The notes under the pieces: model-generated | Databases searched by the model: none | What the model saw: only the letters and a program-made list of their open reading frames with translations | Told to the model about the DNA's origin: nothing | Program-made: the position numbers and the translations under genes | Assembly (NCBI RefSeq): GCF_000015565.1 | Contig: NC_008786.1 | Coordinates: 2,418,001 to 2,482,000, forward strand | Reading direction: 5' to 3' | Source of the DNA: Verminephrobacter eiseniae EF01-2 | Lineage (GTDB): Bacteria; Pseudomonadota; Gammaproteobacteria; Burkholderiales; Burkholderiaceae_C | DNA length: 64,000 nt | In this document: positions 1 to 8,769 of the stretch, in pieces | Numbering within the stretch: the stretch's first letter is position 1 | Layout: every line of letters starts with the position of its first letter

Positions 1-1
1 G

Positions 2-481
2 CAACTGGTGCGGCGCTTTCCCGAACTGCGCTTGAACGGCGACTTCAGCCACTACTACTGCGGCCAGGAAATGACCTACGGCGACTGGCCGGCAAAGCTG
101 GCCTTCATGGAGCCCATCTTTGCCCGCACCGGCTTTTTGCACGGGCGCATCGCCAGCCCCGGCTGCATGCAGGTGCCGATCACCGCTGAACTGGCCCGAA
201 GACCCCCGCAGGCCCACGGGCAGTGTGATTTTCTGGCGCATTTTTGCGCCTTGTGGAGCCACGCCATCCGGGGTTTCGTGCAACACGCGGGCGCGGGCGA
301 CGTGCTGGTGTTTGCGCCCGAACTGCTGTCCGGCGCCTACTACTACGCGCGCTGCTGGCCCGACACACAGGGCCGCCTGGTCGAAGAATCCGACCGCTAT
401 GCCCAGGCGCTGATCTACAAAGACCTGATACGCGCGCTGTTTGCCCAGGTGCAGCAAGACACTGCGCGCCCGGCCGCCTGA
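2..481 (+). CDS. Sugar phosphate isomerase/epimerase-like TIM-barrel protein, 3' part only
   Basis: The frame is open to the left edge, so the N-terminus lies outside the window; the GTG at 8 is not a convincing start. The visible 159 residues include a stretch typical of xylose-isomerase-like TIM barrels (LNGDFSHYYCG, then IASPGCMQVPI, later GDVLVFAPELL), a family that isomerises or epimerises sugars or inositols using a divalent metal. It ends 4 bp before the convergent end of the ABC permease gene. The substrate cannot be told from this fragment. It could belong with the sugar (rbs-type) genes nearby, but those lie on the other strand. Confidence 0.6.
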   Translation, partial: QLVRRFPELRLNGDFSHYYCGQEMTYGDWPAKLAFMEPIFARTGFLHGRIASPGCMQVPITAELARRPPQAHGQCDFLAHFCALWSHAIRGFVQHAGAGDVLVFAPELLSGAYYYARCWPDTQGRLVEESDRYAQALIYKDLIRALFAQVQQDTARPAA

Positions 482-485
482 CTCC

Positions 486-1268
486 CTACCGGCCCTGCGC
501 GCCCCGGTGCGCCCAAGCCGTGGTGCGGGTTTCGATGGCGTGAAAAAGCGCATACATCGCCATCGCCAGCGCGCCCACCACGATCAGCCCGGCAAAGGCC
601 AGGCCCATTTGCATCGATGCGCCGGCGCTGATCAACAGATAGCCTATGCCCTCGTTGGCCGCCGTCATCTCCGACACCGTGGTGCCCACGAAGGCGAGCG
701 TGATCGCCACCTTCAGCGCGCCAAAAAAGTACGGCAGCGAGCGCGGCAGGCCCACCTTGAGCAGCAGGTCCCGGCGCGTGGCGCCGAGCACGCGCAGCAC
801 GTCTTGCAACTCCGGCTCCAGCGTGGCCAGGCCCGTGGCGACGTTGACCATGATCGGAAAGAAACTGATCAGAAACGCCGTCAGGATGGCCGGGCCTGCG
901 CCAATGCCGAACCAGACCACGAAAATGGGCACCAGCGCGGCTTTGGGCAGCGCGTTGAAAGCCGTCATCAGCGGGTACAGCGCGGCATAGGCCAGGCGCG
1001 AACTGCCGATCACGAAACCCAGCAGCACCCCGACGACGATGGCCAGGCCAAACCCGGCCAGCGTGACCCACAAGGTGCGCCAGGCATGGCCCGCGATCAC
1101 GCTGCCGAACTCTGCCAGTTGCGTGGCAATGGCCCAGGGGCTGGGGAAGATGAATTCGGAGACCTCGAACACCGAGCAGATGATCTGCCACAGCACGGTG
1201 GTGCCGAGCAGCAGGAGCCACGGCGACCAACGTTCCAGGGTTTTGCTGTGCATGGGCAGGGGCCTCAT
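486..1268 (-). CDS. ABC transporter permease, nitrate/sulfonate/taurate type
   Basis: Inner-membrane permease of the SsuC/TauC/ThiX family, 260 residues, the usual length. Several hydrophobic helices are visible. The cytoplasmic coupling loop is around residues 165-190 (ELQDVLRVLGATRRDLLLKVGLP), which matches the EAA motif of this family. The start ATG overlaps the stop of the ATPase gene (ATGA), so the two are translationally coupled. Together with the ATPase and the NMT1-like binding protein upstream it forms one importer. An internal Met (residue 6) is an alternative start. The transported compound is unknown; relatives carry sulfonates, nitrate, pyrimidine precursors or aromatic acids. 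Confidence 0.85.
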   Translation of the reverse strand: MRPLPMHSKTLERWSPWLLLLGTTVLWQIICSVFEVSEFIFPSPWAIATQLAEFGSVIAGHAWRTLWVTLAGFGLAIVVGVLLGFVIGSSRLAYAALYPLMTAFNALPKAALVPIFVVWFGIGAGPAILTAFLISFFPIMVNVATGLATLEPELQDVLRVLGATRRDLLLKVGLPRSLPYFFGALKVAITLAFVGTTVSEMTAANEGIGYLLISAGASMQMGLAFAGLIVVGALAMAMYALFHAIETRTTAWAHRGAQGR

Positions 1269-2119
1269 TGCGGCATCGGCGGCATCGGCGGCACCGGCTG
1301 CATCGGCTGCATCGGCGCGCCGGTCTGGCGCAGCGCGCCGATATGGCCGCGCAAATCGTGCACGATGCTGCTGAATTCCCGCGTGTAGGTGATCTCCAGT
1401 TCGCGCGGGCGGGGCAATGCAATCTGCTGGCGCAGGACGAAGCGGCCCGGGCCTGGGCTCATCACATACACGGTATCGGCCAGAAACACCGACTCGCGCA
1501 GGTCATGCGTGACCAGGATCACGGTAAAGCGCTGCTCGCTCCACAGGTCGCGCAAGATGCACCACAGCTCTTCGCGGGTGAACGCATCGAGCGCGCCGAA
1601 AGGCTCGTCGAGCAGCAGCAGCCTGGGCTCATGGATCAGCGCGCGGCAGATGCTGGCGCGTTGCTGCATGCCGCCCGAAAGCTGCCAGGGGAATCGCTCC
1701 TCATGGCCGGCCAGGCCCACCTTGTGCAGCAACTGGCGCGCGCGCTCTGCGTAGGCCCGGCGCTGCTGCTTGAACTGGCTGCGGTAGGGCTCGACGATCT
1801 CCAGCGGCAGCAGCACGTTGTCGAGTATGTTGCGCCAGGGCAGCAGCGACGGCGCCTGAAAAGCCATGCCCGATATCTTCAGCGGCCCGGTCACGGCGCG
1901 ACCGTCGATCAGGATCCGGCCCCGCGATGGCAGTTGCAGGCCCGTGGCCAGCTTCATGAAGGTCGACTTGCCGCAGCCCGAAGGGCCGACGATGGCGCTG
2001 AACGCGCCCTGGGGCACCTGCAAGTCGATGGCCTCGACGGCAAACGGCCCGCGCAACCCCTGGCCGTAGGCCAGCCAGACATCGCGGAAATCGACGAAAC
2101 AGGGGTCGGTAGCGGGCAT
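1265..2119 (-). CDS. ABC transporter ATPase, nitrate/sulfonate/taurate type
   Basis: Cytoplasmic ATPase that powers the adjacent permease. Walker A GPSGCGKST is at residues 45-53, the ABC signature LSGGM at 147-151 and Walker B LLLLDEP at 167-173, so it looks active. It has 284 residues against about 260 for relatives. The extra length is a C-terminal Met/Pro/Gln tail (about residues 268-284) encoded by a 9-bp tandem repeat. It sits between the binding-protein gene (117-bp gap) and the permease gene (4-bp overlap). The first ATG is used because the fold begins directly after it. Confidence 0.88.
   Translation of the reverse strand: MPATDPCFVDFRDVWLAYGQGLRGPFAVEAIDLQVPQGAFSAIVGPSGCGKSTFMKLATGLQLPSRGRILIDGRAVTGPLKISGMAFQAPSLLPWRNILDNVLLPLEIVEPYRSQFKQQRRAYAERARQLLHKVGLAGHEERFPWQLSGGMQQRASICRALIHEPRLLLLDEPFGALDAFTREELWCILRDLWSEQRFTVILVTHDLRESVFLADTVYVMSPGPGRFVLRQQIALPRPRELEITYTREFSSIVHDLRGHIGALRQTGAPMQPMQPVPPMPPMPQ
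1271..1315. repeat. 9-bp tandem repeat, five units, inside the ABC ATPase gene
   Basis: Five near-identical 9-bp units (CGGCATCGG with variants CGGCACCGG and CTGCATCGG). The unit length is a multiple of three, so copy-number change keeps the frame; the repeat encodes the Pro/Met/Gln-rich C-terminal tail of the ATPase. Confidence 0.85.
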
Positions 2120-2195
2120 CGATGTGGTTGCTCAGGACGCTCGCAGGCGCATGGAAACGAGGCGCATGCAGCCATCGAACGAACGGTGCAATGGG

Positions 2196-2233
2196 GAGAT
2201 GGTGGGATGGGATGGGGTGGGATGGCGGGATGG
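2196..2233. repeat. GGGAT-rich short repeat in an operon spacer
   Basis: Irregular repeats of GGGATGG/GGTGGGATGG fill the gap between the binding-protein gene and the ATPase gene. No hairpin with a T-tract was seen. It may simply be slippage-prone DNA. Confidence 0.6.
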
Positions 2234-2236
2234 CGG

Positions 2237-3262
2237 CTACTTGCCGGGCAGGATGTTGCGTTGCGCCGCGTCGGGCAGAAAACTGGCGTTCCACATCGCA
2301 TCGGCCTGGACCCGGGTCTTGGTGCCGAACGCATCCGAGACCTGCGAGGCCATCAGCGCCAGGCGCGCGGCCTGCACCTGGCCAAAACCCTCGGCACGCG
2401 CGCCGGGGGTGTCGATCACGCTGTCGATGGCCAACTGCAAGCGGCGGATTTCCAGCGGCACATTGACGATGCCGTCGCGCGCCTTCACATGGTCGATGGC
2501 GGCGCCAGGGTTGGCCAGCACCTCCCGGGCACCCCGGGTGAAAGCCTGCAAAAAAGCCTTGATCGCCGCCGGGTTCTGCGCGATCAGCCGGGGCGAGGCA
2601 ATGATCACGTTGCCATAGAACCGGACCCCGAAATCGGCATAGGGCAGCAGCAGCACATCGGCCGCCTTGGCGCCACGGGCCTGCAGGTTCAGCAGCGAGG
2701 TGAAGCCAAAGCCCGTGATAGCGTCGACATCGCCGCGCAGCAGCATGGTCTCGCGCAAAGGCGGGTCCATCGTGACCCATTGCACATGGCCCAACTGGTT
2801 GGCCTTCTGGAAGATCGGGAAAGCGCGCCGGCCGGCGTCGAACACCGGAGCGCCCAGCCGCTTGCCGGCCAGGTCGGCGGGCTTGCGGATGCCGCTTTTT
2901 TTCAGCGCCAGCACCGAGGCCGGCGTGTCGTGGTAGACCACCATCACCGCCACCGGCTTGTTCGGCGCATCCGGGTTGTTGGCGTGAAACTCCATCAGCG
3001 CAGCCATGTCGGCAAAACCCATGTCGTAGCTGCCCGATGCCACGCGCTGCACCGCGCCGCCCGAGCCATTGCCCGCATCCACCGTCACATCCAGACCGGC
3101 GGCCTTGAAATAGCCCTTGGCCACCGGCAGCAGAAACAGCGCCGAAGGGCCCTCGAAACGCCAGTCGAGCTGGAACCGGATCGGGGTTTGCGCTTGCGCC
3201 AGCGGGGCCATGCCGGCGGCGGCCAGCCATGCGGCCGATTGCAGGAACGATCGTTTCTTCAT
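2237..3262 (-). CDS. ABC substrate-binding protein, NMT1/THI5-like
   Basis: Periplasmic binding protein of 341 residues. The start at 3262 (MKKRSFLQSAAWLAAAG) is chosen because it gives a clean signal peptide with likely cleavage after AQA near residue 24; the frame stays open upstream but without family features. The mature part begins with IRFQLDW and contains GYFKAAGLDVTV, the hallmark of NMT1/THI5-like proteins that bind thiamine pyrimidine precursors, sulfonates or related small molecules. It precedes the ATPase and permease genes in one minus-strand operon. A thiamine-precursor role is possible, but no TPP riboswitch was found in front, so the ligand is left open. Confidence 0.85.
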   Translation of the reverse strand: MKKRSFLQSAAWLAAAGMAPLAQAQTPIRFQLDWRFEGPSALFLLPVAKGYFKAAGLDVTVDAGNGSGGAVQRVASGSYDMGFADMAALMEFHANNPDAPNKPVAVMVVYHDTPASVLALKKSGIRKPADLAGKRLGAPVFDAGRRAFPIFQKANQLGHVQWVTMDPPLRETMLLRGDVDAITGFGFTSLLNLQARGAKAADVLLLPYADFGVRFYGNVIIASPRLIAQNPAAIKAFLQAFTRGAREVLANPGAAIDHVKARDGIVNVPLEIRRLQLAIDSVIDTPGARAEGFGQVQAARLALMASQVSDAFGTKTRVQADAMWNASFLPDAAQRNILPGK

Positions 3263-3566
3263 GGGGCTACGGTGGTGTGCAAGGGCAGGGCGGGCGACCG
3301 GGTTTACACAGCCGCCCGGCCCGGGGAGCAAGACCTGAGCAAGAACGATGCCGGCTTGCGTGCCAGCGCACCAGCGCCAACGGCGCAACGGCTGCGCGCG
3401 GCGGTGTGCGGCGTTGTGCGGCAATGCGGCCAGGCCCGAGCGCCGGCGCTGCGCACCGGGCAGCGCGCGGTGTGCGGGACGACGACGGCGCAGACCGAGG
3501 TGCGGAGCGCCGCTGGTCTGGCGTGGGCTGCAACGATCCGGGCTGTGGGGCTGCCGGGCGCGCAGA
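3263..3566. other. Gene-free 304-bp spacer
   Basis: Very GC-rich spacer between the end of the ribokinase gene and the start of the NMT1-like gene. I searched it by eye for a TPP riboswitch core, tRNA-like folds and T-tract terminators and saw none. It presumably holds the promoter of the ABC operon. Confidence 0.5.
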
Positions 3567-4535
3567 TCACAGCCGAATCCAGTCCGGCGGCTGCGGGCTT
3601 TGCGCTACGGCGGCGCGGGTCGGAATGGAGGGCTGGGCGCCGGCCTGCAACACGCACAGGGTGGCGGCCCGTATGCCTTGGCGCACGGCCGCGTCGAGCG
3701 CTTGCTGCTGCGCCAGCGCCACGGCGAGTGCGCCGAGAAAGGTGTCGCCGGCAGCCGTGGTGTCGACGGCTGCGACCATTTGGCCCGGGTGGTGGCGGCA
3801 GCCGGCGGCATCGGCGGCCACTGCGCCTGCCGCGCCCAGCGTGACCACCACCCGATCCGGCCCCAGCGCGCACAGCGTTTGCGCCGCCACGGCCGCATCG
3901 GCCGGGGTGGCGACGGCGCTGCCTGCCAGGGCGGCGGCCTCCACTTCGTTGACGACCAGCGTGTCCACCAGCGGCCACAGCGCCCCGGGCAGGGCTTGCA
4001 ATGCCGGCAACGGCGCCATCGGCGAGGGGTTGAGCAGCACCGGGCAGCCCGCTGCCTGCGCCTGGCCTGCGGCGGCCAGCACCTGGGGCAGCGGAATCTC
4101 GAACTGCATGACCAGGCAATGCGCCTGGCGCAGGCTGGCGCGCAGTGCGTCGGTGTCGAGCATGAAGCGGCCGTTGGCGCCGGGCACCACGACGATGCGG
4201 TTTTGCGCCGCCGCGTCGACCGTGATCGCGGCCATGCCGGTGTCCGCGTTCGGGTCGGTCTGCACGCCGCTGTGGTCTATGCCGTCGGCATCGAGCCTGG
4301 CGCGCAGGATGCGGCCATGGGCGTCGTCGCCGATGCGGCCAAACATCTGCACCTGCGCGCCCTGGCGGACGCAGGCCACGGCCTGGTTGCCGCCCTTGCC
4401 GCCGGGCAGCAGGTGCAGCGCGTCGGCGAGCACGGTTTCGCCAGGGCCTGGGGCATGGCGCACTTGCAGCACCAGGTCGATGTTCAGGCTGCCGACGACG
4501 GCGATGCGCGGGCGGCGGGTGCACGGGGTGGTCAT
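3567..4535 (-). CDS. rbsK: Ribokinase-family sugar kinase
   Basis: PfkB-family kinase that would phosphorylate ribose or a similar sugar after import. Family motifs are clear: VVGSLNIDLV near the start, GGKGGNQ around residue 44, NPSP in the middle and DTTAAGDTF near residue 268, which holds the catalytic Asp and anion hole. The start at 4535 (MTTPCTRRPRIAVVG) is preferred over one 17 codons upstream because relatives begin just before the first beta strand. It follows the rbsC-type permease after a 76-bp gap filled by a 12-bp repeat, so it is the last gene of rbsB-A-C-K. Ribose is the best guess; other PfkB substrates are possible. Confidence 0.85.
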   Translation of the reverse strand: MTTPCTRRPRIAVVGSLNIDLVLQVRHAPGPGETVLADALHLLPGGKGGNQAVACVRQGAQVQMFGRIGDDAHGRILRARLDADGIDHSGVQTDPNADTGMAAITVDAAAQNRIVVVPGANGRFMLDTDALRASLRQAHCLVMQFEIPLPQVLAAAGQAQAAGCPVLLNPSPMAPLPALQALPGALWPLVDTLVVNEVEAAALAGSAVATPADAAVAAQTLCALGPDRVVVTLGAAGAVAADAAGCRHHPGQMVAAVDTTAAGDTFLGALAVALAQQQALDAAVRQGIRAATLCVLQAGAQPSIPTRAAVAQSPQPPDWIRL

Positions 4536-4560
4536 GGTTGGGCGTGGCGCTTGTCGCTGC

Positions 4561-4608
4561 GATGGGCGATCCAATGGACGATTCAATGGACGATTCGATG
4601 GGTGATTC
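4561..4608. repeat. 12-bp tandem repeat, four units, in the rbsC-rbsK spacer
   Basis: Four consecutive 12-bp units (GATGGGCGATCC, AATGGACGATTC twice, GATGGGTGATTC) fill the gap between the permease stop and the kinase start. Two units are identical. Confidence 0.9.
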
Positions 4609-4611
4609 GAT

Positions 4612-5628
4612 TCAGCGGTTCGCCGCGTCCATGCGTTGGCGCAGCGTGTCGATGATGACTGCGGCGACGATCACGCCGCCGGTGATGATGCGCTTGCTCG
4701 GTTCGCTGGCGCCGACCTGGGCCAGGCCGGCCTCCAGCACCGCGATGATCAGCACGCCAAAAGCCGTGTTCACCACCGAGCCGCGCCCGCCCATCAGGCT
4801 GGTGCCGCCAATCACCACGGCGGCGATCACCTGCAACTCGATGCCCGCGCCGGCGTTGGGGTCGGCCGCTTCGAGCCGGGCCGATTGCATCAGGCCCGCC
4901 AGGCCCGCCAGCAGGCCGGTGACGGCAAAGACCGTGATGCGGATCGGGCGCGGGTCCACGCCGGCCAGGCGCATGGCTTCTTCATTGGTGCCGATGCCGA
5001 CCACGCAGCGGCCAAACACCGTGTGACTGAGCACCAACTGGGCCACGATCACCAGCAGCAATGCCAGCATGAAGGCCACCGAGATGCCGCCAAAGATGCC
5101 GCCCAGGAATGGGGCGGACAGCCACGAGATGGCGTCGCCGACATACTGCGTGCGCGAGTCGGTCACCAGATAGGCGCTGCCGCGCACGGCTTCGAGCATG
5201 CCCAGCGAGACGATGAACGAGGGCAGGCGCCAGGCCACCGCAATGGTGCCGGTGATGGTGCCGCACACCAGCCCGGTGGCCAGCGCCAGTGCGGCGGCGG
5301 CAGGCACCGTCCAGCCCCATTGCACGATCGCGGCAGCGGATATGGCGGCGGCCAGCGCCATCACCGAGCCTACCGACAGGTCGATGCCGGCAATGATCAG
5401 CACGAAGCTCATGCCCACGGCCATCACGGCCAGCGCCGGGATCTCGTTGGCGATGGTGATGAAGGTCTCGGCGCTCCAGAAATACTCGGACAGCGACGAG
5501 AACAGCGCCACCATGCCCGCCAGCACGGCGCCCAGGCCCAGGTAGGTGGCCAACTGGCTGCGCCACAGCGGCGCAGGCGCGCGGGTGCCGGCGCGGGCAG
5601 ATGCAGATGCAGGGGCAGGGTCGTTCAT
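4612..5628 (-). CDS. rbsC: Ribose-type ABC transporter permease
   Basis: Inner-membrane permease of 338 residues, typical for RbsC/XylH proteins. Many hydrophobic helices are visible, with the family stretches GMSFVLIIAGIDLSVGSVMAL and VVIGGTSLMGGRGSV. The start at 5628 (MNDPAPAS) is taken because its ATG overlaps the stop of the ATPase gene (ATGA); the open frame upstream has no family similarity. It works with the ATPase and the periplasmic sugar-binding protein. The C-terminal VIIDTLRQRMDAANR is also typical. Confidence 0.9.
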   Translation of the reverse strand: MNDPAPASASARAGTRAPAPLWRSQLATYLGLGAVLAGMVALFSSLSEYFWSAETFITIANEIPALAVMAVGMSFVLIIAGIDLSVGSVMALAAAISAAAIVQWGWTVPAAAALALATGLVCGTITGTIAVAWRLPSFIVSLGMLEAVRGSAYLVTDSRTQYVGDAISWLSAPFLGGIFGGISVAFMLALLLVIVAQLVLSHTVFGRCVVGIGTNEEAMRLAGVDPRPIRITVFAVTGLLAGLAGLMQSARLEAADPNAGAGIELQVIAAVVIGGTSLMGGRGSVVNTAFGVLIIAVLEAGLAQVGASEPSKRIITGGVIVAAVIIDTLRQRMDAANR

Positions 5629-7292
5629 CTGGTGACGGGAGCAGGGTTGGACGCGGTGTGCGCGAAGGCCGCCGCCAGCAGCGCTTGCTCGGACCATTGG
5701 CCGCGCTCGAACAGGGCCACCAGGCGGCCGGCGCGCATCACGCCGATGCGGTCGGCCATGGTCATCAACTCGCGCAGGTCGGACGAGACCATCAGCAAGG
5801 CGCGGCCCTCGGCGGCCATGCGGTCGAGCTCGCGGTACAGCTCGGCGCGTGCGCCCACATCCACGCCGCGCGTGGGTTCGTCGAGCAGCAGCACGCGGCA
5901 GGGCCGGTGCAGCCAGCGGGCAAACACCACCTTTTGCTGATTGCCGCCCGAGAGCTGGCCCACCGGCTGCTCGGCATTGCGGCAGCGGATGCCCAGCCTG
6001 TGCACCAGGCTTTGCACCAGCCGGTTCTCCAAAGCGCGTTGCAGCCAACCGCCGCGCGCGATCGCGCCCAGGTCGGACAGTGTGGCGTTGATGCGGATCG
6101 GCTGGGTCAGCAGCAGGCCCTGGGATTTGCGGTCTTCGGTGACCAGCCCCAGGCCGGCGGCAATGGCTTGCAGCGGCGAGGAAAAAACCCCGGGCGTCTG
6201 GCGCCGGGCCGGGGATTGCGCGGGAGGGGCCATTTCCTGCATGGCGACAGGCGCGGGCCAGCCGTCGTGCGCCGCAGATGCCGTGGACGCCGCAGATGTC
6301 GCAGTTGCCGCAGACGGTATGGGCGGCGGTATGGGCCGATCTTGCGGGTGCAGCGTGATGCAGCCCCGGTCGGCCCGGTCGGCGCCAAACAGCAGGCGCA
6401 AGAGCTCTGTGCGGCCCGAGCCGACCAGGCCGGCAATGCCCAACAACTCGCCGGCGTGCAGTTGCAGGCTCACATCCTGAACGGCGCTGCCACGGCCCAG
6501 GCCCTCGGCGCTCAGAACCACCGGGCCGGCGGCGCGGCGCGGGCGGTATTCCAGGTCGCTGACCGAGTGGCCCACCATGCGCTGCACCAGTTCGTCCTCG
6601 CTCAGGCCGGCCATCGGGCGCAGATCCACCAGGCGGCCATCGCGCAGCACGGCCACCCGGTCGGCGACGCGGCGCAGTTCTTCGAGCCGGTGCGAGACGT
6701 AGACGATGGCCACGCCGCGCGCCGTCAACTGCGCGATCTGCTCGAACAGAAAGCTGGTCTCGCGCGGCGTGAGCATGGCCGTAGGCTCGTCGAGCACCAG
6801 GATGCGGGTGTCGTCTTGCAGGTTGCGCGCAATCTCCAGCATCTGCTGCTGGCCCAGCCCCAGGCGGGCCACCGGCGTGGCCGGGTCCAGGTGGTGCAGG
6901 CCGATCCTGTCCAACTGCGCACGCGCGGCGCTGTGCAACGCAGCGCGCCGCAGCCAGCCGGCGCGCTGCGGCAGGCGGCCGAGCAGCAGGTTCTCGGCCA
7001 CGGTGAGCGTGGGCACCAGGCCCAGTTCCTGCAGCACCATGCGCAGGCCGTGGCGCTCGGCGTCACGGCGCGAGGCCGGCGCATACACCTGCCCTGCCAG
7101 CCGCATGTGGCCGCGCGTGGGCGGCGTCAGGCCGCACAGGATTTTGGCCAGCGTGCTCTTGCCCGCGCCGTTCTCGCCGGTCAGCGCCAGCACCTCGCCG
7201 GCGTTCAGCGTCAGCGTCACGCCATCGAGCACCGTGGCGGTGTAGTCCTTGCCCAGCGCGTCGATGGCGAGCAGGGCCTGCGGAGCCGGCAT
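5625..7292 (-). CDS. rbsA: Ribose-type ABC transporter ATPase with two nucleotide-binding domains
   Basis: Double-ATPase subunit of a monosaccharide importer, 555 residues against about 500 for relatives. Domain 1 has Walker A GENGAGKST near residue 39 and signature LGLGQQQ. Domain 2 has the degenerate P-loop GLVGSGRTEL and signature LSGGNQQKVVFARWL with LLLDEPTRGVDVG, as usual for RbsA. The extra length is an Ala/Ser/Pro-rich insertion of roughly 50 residues in domain 2 (about residues 322-375), just after the P-loop region, where relatives have a short loop. It is translationally coupled to rbsC and follows rbsB by 21 bp. Confidence 0.9.
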   Translation of the reverse strand: MPAPQALLAIDALGKDYTATVLDGVTLTLNAGEVLALTGENGAGKSTLAKILCGLTPPTRGHMRLAGQVYAPASRRDAERHGLRMVLQELGLVPTLTVAENLLLGRLPQRAGWLRRAALHSAARAQLDRIGLHHLDPATPVARLGLGQQQMLEIARNLQDDTRILVLDEPTAMLTPRETSFLFEQIAQLTARGVAIVYVSHRLEELRRVADRVAVLRDGRLVDLRPMAGLSEDELVQRMVGHSVSDLEYRPRRAAGPVVLSAEGLGRGSAVQDVSLQLHAGELLGIAGLVGSGRTELLRLLFGADRADRGCITLHPQDRPIPPPIPSAATATSAASTASAAHDGWPAPVAMQEMAPPAQSPARRQTPGVFSSPLQAIAAGLGLVTEDRKSQGLLLTQPIRINATLSDLGAIARGGWLQRALENRLVQSLVHRLGIRCRNAEQPVGQLSGGNQQKVVFARWLHRPCRVLLLDEPTRGVDVGARAELYRELDRMAAEGRALLMVSSDLRELMTMADRIGVMRAGRLVALFERGQWSEQALLAAAFAHTASNPAPVTR

Positions 7293-7313
7293 GGGCAGCC
7301 AAGCGGGAGGGTC

Positions 7314-8276
7314 TTACCGGCTGTCTTTGGTGGACAGCACCACGTCGGTTTGCATCACGGCGGGCAACTGGGCCTGGGGGGTCTTGGCGGCGATGGCTTT
7401 TTGCGCCAGTTCGATGCCGAACACGGCCTGCTTGGCGGCGTACTGCTCGACGCTGGCCAGCATCCGGCCATCGGCCAGCAGCGGCGCGATGGCGCCGATA
7501 TTGTCATAGCCCACCACCAGCACCTTGCCGGTCTTGCCCGCCGCCTTGATGGCGGCCACTGCGCCCAGCGCCATGCTGTCGTTGCCCGCCAGCAGGGCCA
7601 CCAGGTCGGGGTGCTCGCGCAACATGCCGGCGGCCACGGTGTTGCCTTTTTCGATCTCCCATTGGCCCGATTGCACGCTCGCCACGGTGATGCCTGCGGC
7701 CTTCATCGCTTCGTGGTGGCCCAGGGAGCGTTGCTGCCCATTGAAGGCGGTGGCGATGCCTTCGATGATGCCGACCTTGTCGCCGGCCTTGAGCCGGCGG
7801 GCCAGGTATTCACCCGCCATCTTGGCGCCCAGGCGGTTGTCCGGGCCGACGAAGGGCACGTTGATGTTCTTTTCCTTCAGCGCTGCGGCATCGAGCCGGT
7901 TGTCGATGTTGACCACGATGATGCCTTTGTCGATGGCCGACTTGAGCACCGGCACCAGGGCCTTGGAATCGGACGGAGCCAGCACGATGGCGTTGACCTT
8001 CTGGGCCACGGCCTGCTCGATCATCTTGATCTGCGCTGCCGTGTCGGTTTCGTTCTTGATGCCGTTGGCCAGCAGCGTGTAGGCGTCGGCGTTGGCCTTC
8101 TGGTGCGCCCGGGCGCCGTCTTCCATGGTGCGGAAGAACTCGTTGGCCAGCGATTTCATGATCAGCGCGATCTTGGGCTTGTCCTGTGCCCGGACGGGGC
8201 TGCCCGGGCTGCCGGCAATGACCAGGGCGAGGAGGGCGATGAAGGCAGTCTGAACGCGGCGGCGGTTGAACGGCAT
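7314..8276 (-). CDS. rbsB: Periplasmic sugar-binding protein, ribose type
   Basis: Substrate-binding protein of the Peripla_BP_4 family, 320 residues. A signal peptide (FIALLALVIAGSPGSPVRA) ends near residue 30. The mature chain begins with KIALIMKSLANEFF, matching the RbsB pattern, and contains VGYDNIGA near the C-terminus. It is the first gene of the rbsB-A-C-K operon; the promoter should lie in the 180 bp in front, which also hold a 24-bp duplication. The ligand is likely ribose or a related pentose/hexose, judged from the kinase at the operon end. Confidence 0.9.
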   Translation of the reverse strand: MPFNRRRVQTAFIALLALVIAGSPGSPVRAQDKPKIALIMKSLANEFFRTMEDGARAHQKANADAYTLLANGIKNETDTAAQIKMIEQAVAQKVNAIVLAPSDSKALVPVLKSAIDKGIIVVNIDNRLDAAALKEKNINVPFVGPDNRLGAKMAGEYLARRLKAGDKVGIIEGIATAFNGQQRSLGHHEAMKAAGITVASVQSGQWEIEKGNTVAAGMLREHPDLVALLAGNDSMALGAVAAIKAAGKTGKVLVVGYDNIGAIAPLLADGRMLASVEQYAAKQAVFGIELAQKAIAAKTPQAQLPAVMQTDVVLSTKDSR

Positions 8277-8366
8277 GGGGACAAATCTCCTGGTGTCTTT
8301 GGTTCACGGGGGTATCGAACGCGGTGCTGGAAGGCTGTGGAAATGGCGGGCATCGCCGGGGGCCGG

Positions 8367-8414
8367 CATCGGCGCCCTGTCGCCGGCCAATATCGGCGCC
8401 CTGTCGCCGGCCAA
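8367..8414. repeat. Exact 24-bp tandem duplication upstream of rbsB
   Basis: Two perfect, directly adjacent copies (8367-8390 and 8391-8414), each beginning ATCGGCGCCC and ending GCCGGCCAAT. They lie about 90 bp before the rbsB start, where a promoter or operator is expected. Confidence 0.9.
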
Positions 8415-8469
8415 TGATAGGCAGCGCGCAAACCCTGGCCGATGGGTGCTTACCCCGGCTTGACGATTC

Positions 8470-8766
8470 TCAAACCGGCGGGGCCTGATTCGCCGACGGA
8501 TTCAGCACCAAGTCCAGACGCAGCGGCCTGCTGCCGTCTGGACTGCGCCAGCCACTGCGCCACCCGCGAGGGGCGCACGCCGCCGCGTCCGGGCTGATGC
8601 GCAGGTTGCCGACAAAGTACAGCGCGCCGGCCCAACCGGCACCGAAGGCCGCCGCCGCATACACCGCCAGCTTCATGCGCCCGACGGCAATGCCCTGTGA
8701 GCGGGCCGCCAACTCGTTGTCGTGGATGGCCAGCAGGGCCAGCCCCTGCTCAGGACAGCGGGATGG
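8470..8766 (-). pseudogene. Remnant of a LivM-type branched-chain amino acid permease
   Basis: The reverse strand encodes GLALLAIHDNELAARSQGI followed by GRMKLAVYAAAAFGAGWAGALY and LRISPDAA. This is the conserved coupling region of LivM permeases (AIRDNE-AARS-G, then F..SAF.AG.AGAL). After RISPDAA the similarity stops, and about 20 residues upstream of the core the frame is interrupted; a short stretch resembling permease helix (GALAAGLMSI) appears in a different frame near 8770-8805. No partner ABC genes are present. It is a decayed fragment rather than a functional gene. Confidence 0.7.
8512..8543. terminator. Strong hairpin without a T-tract
   Basis: Inverted repeat GTCCAGACG / CGTCTGGAC with a further CAGC/GCTG pairing inside. 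It lies in the decayed permease region, in the spacer between the truncated genes and rbsB. It may act as a terminator or be a leftover structure. Confidence 0.45.
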
Positions 8767-8769
8767 ACA

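Noticed and set aside
2120..3566. TPP riboswitch before the NMT1/THI5-like operon
   Set aside because: The conserved CTGAGA and ACCTGATCTGG elements are absent on the minus strand of the spacer.
1268..3844. 858-codon plus-strand open frame
   Set aside because: It runs antisense to the ABC genes; its composition (His/Arg/Gln-rich, no motif) is what high-GC third positions produce. The minus-strand proteins have clear families.
5601..8417. 938-codon plus-strand open frame
   Set aside because: Antisense shadow of rbsC, rbsA and rbsB; no recognisable domain.
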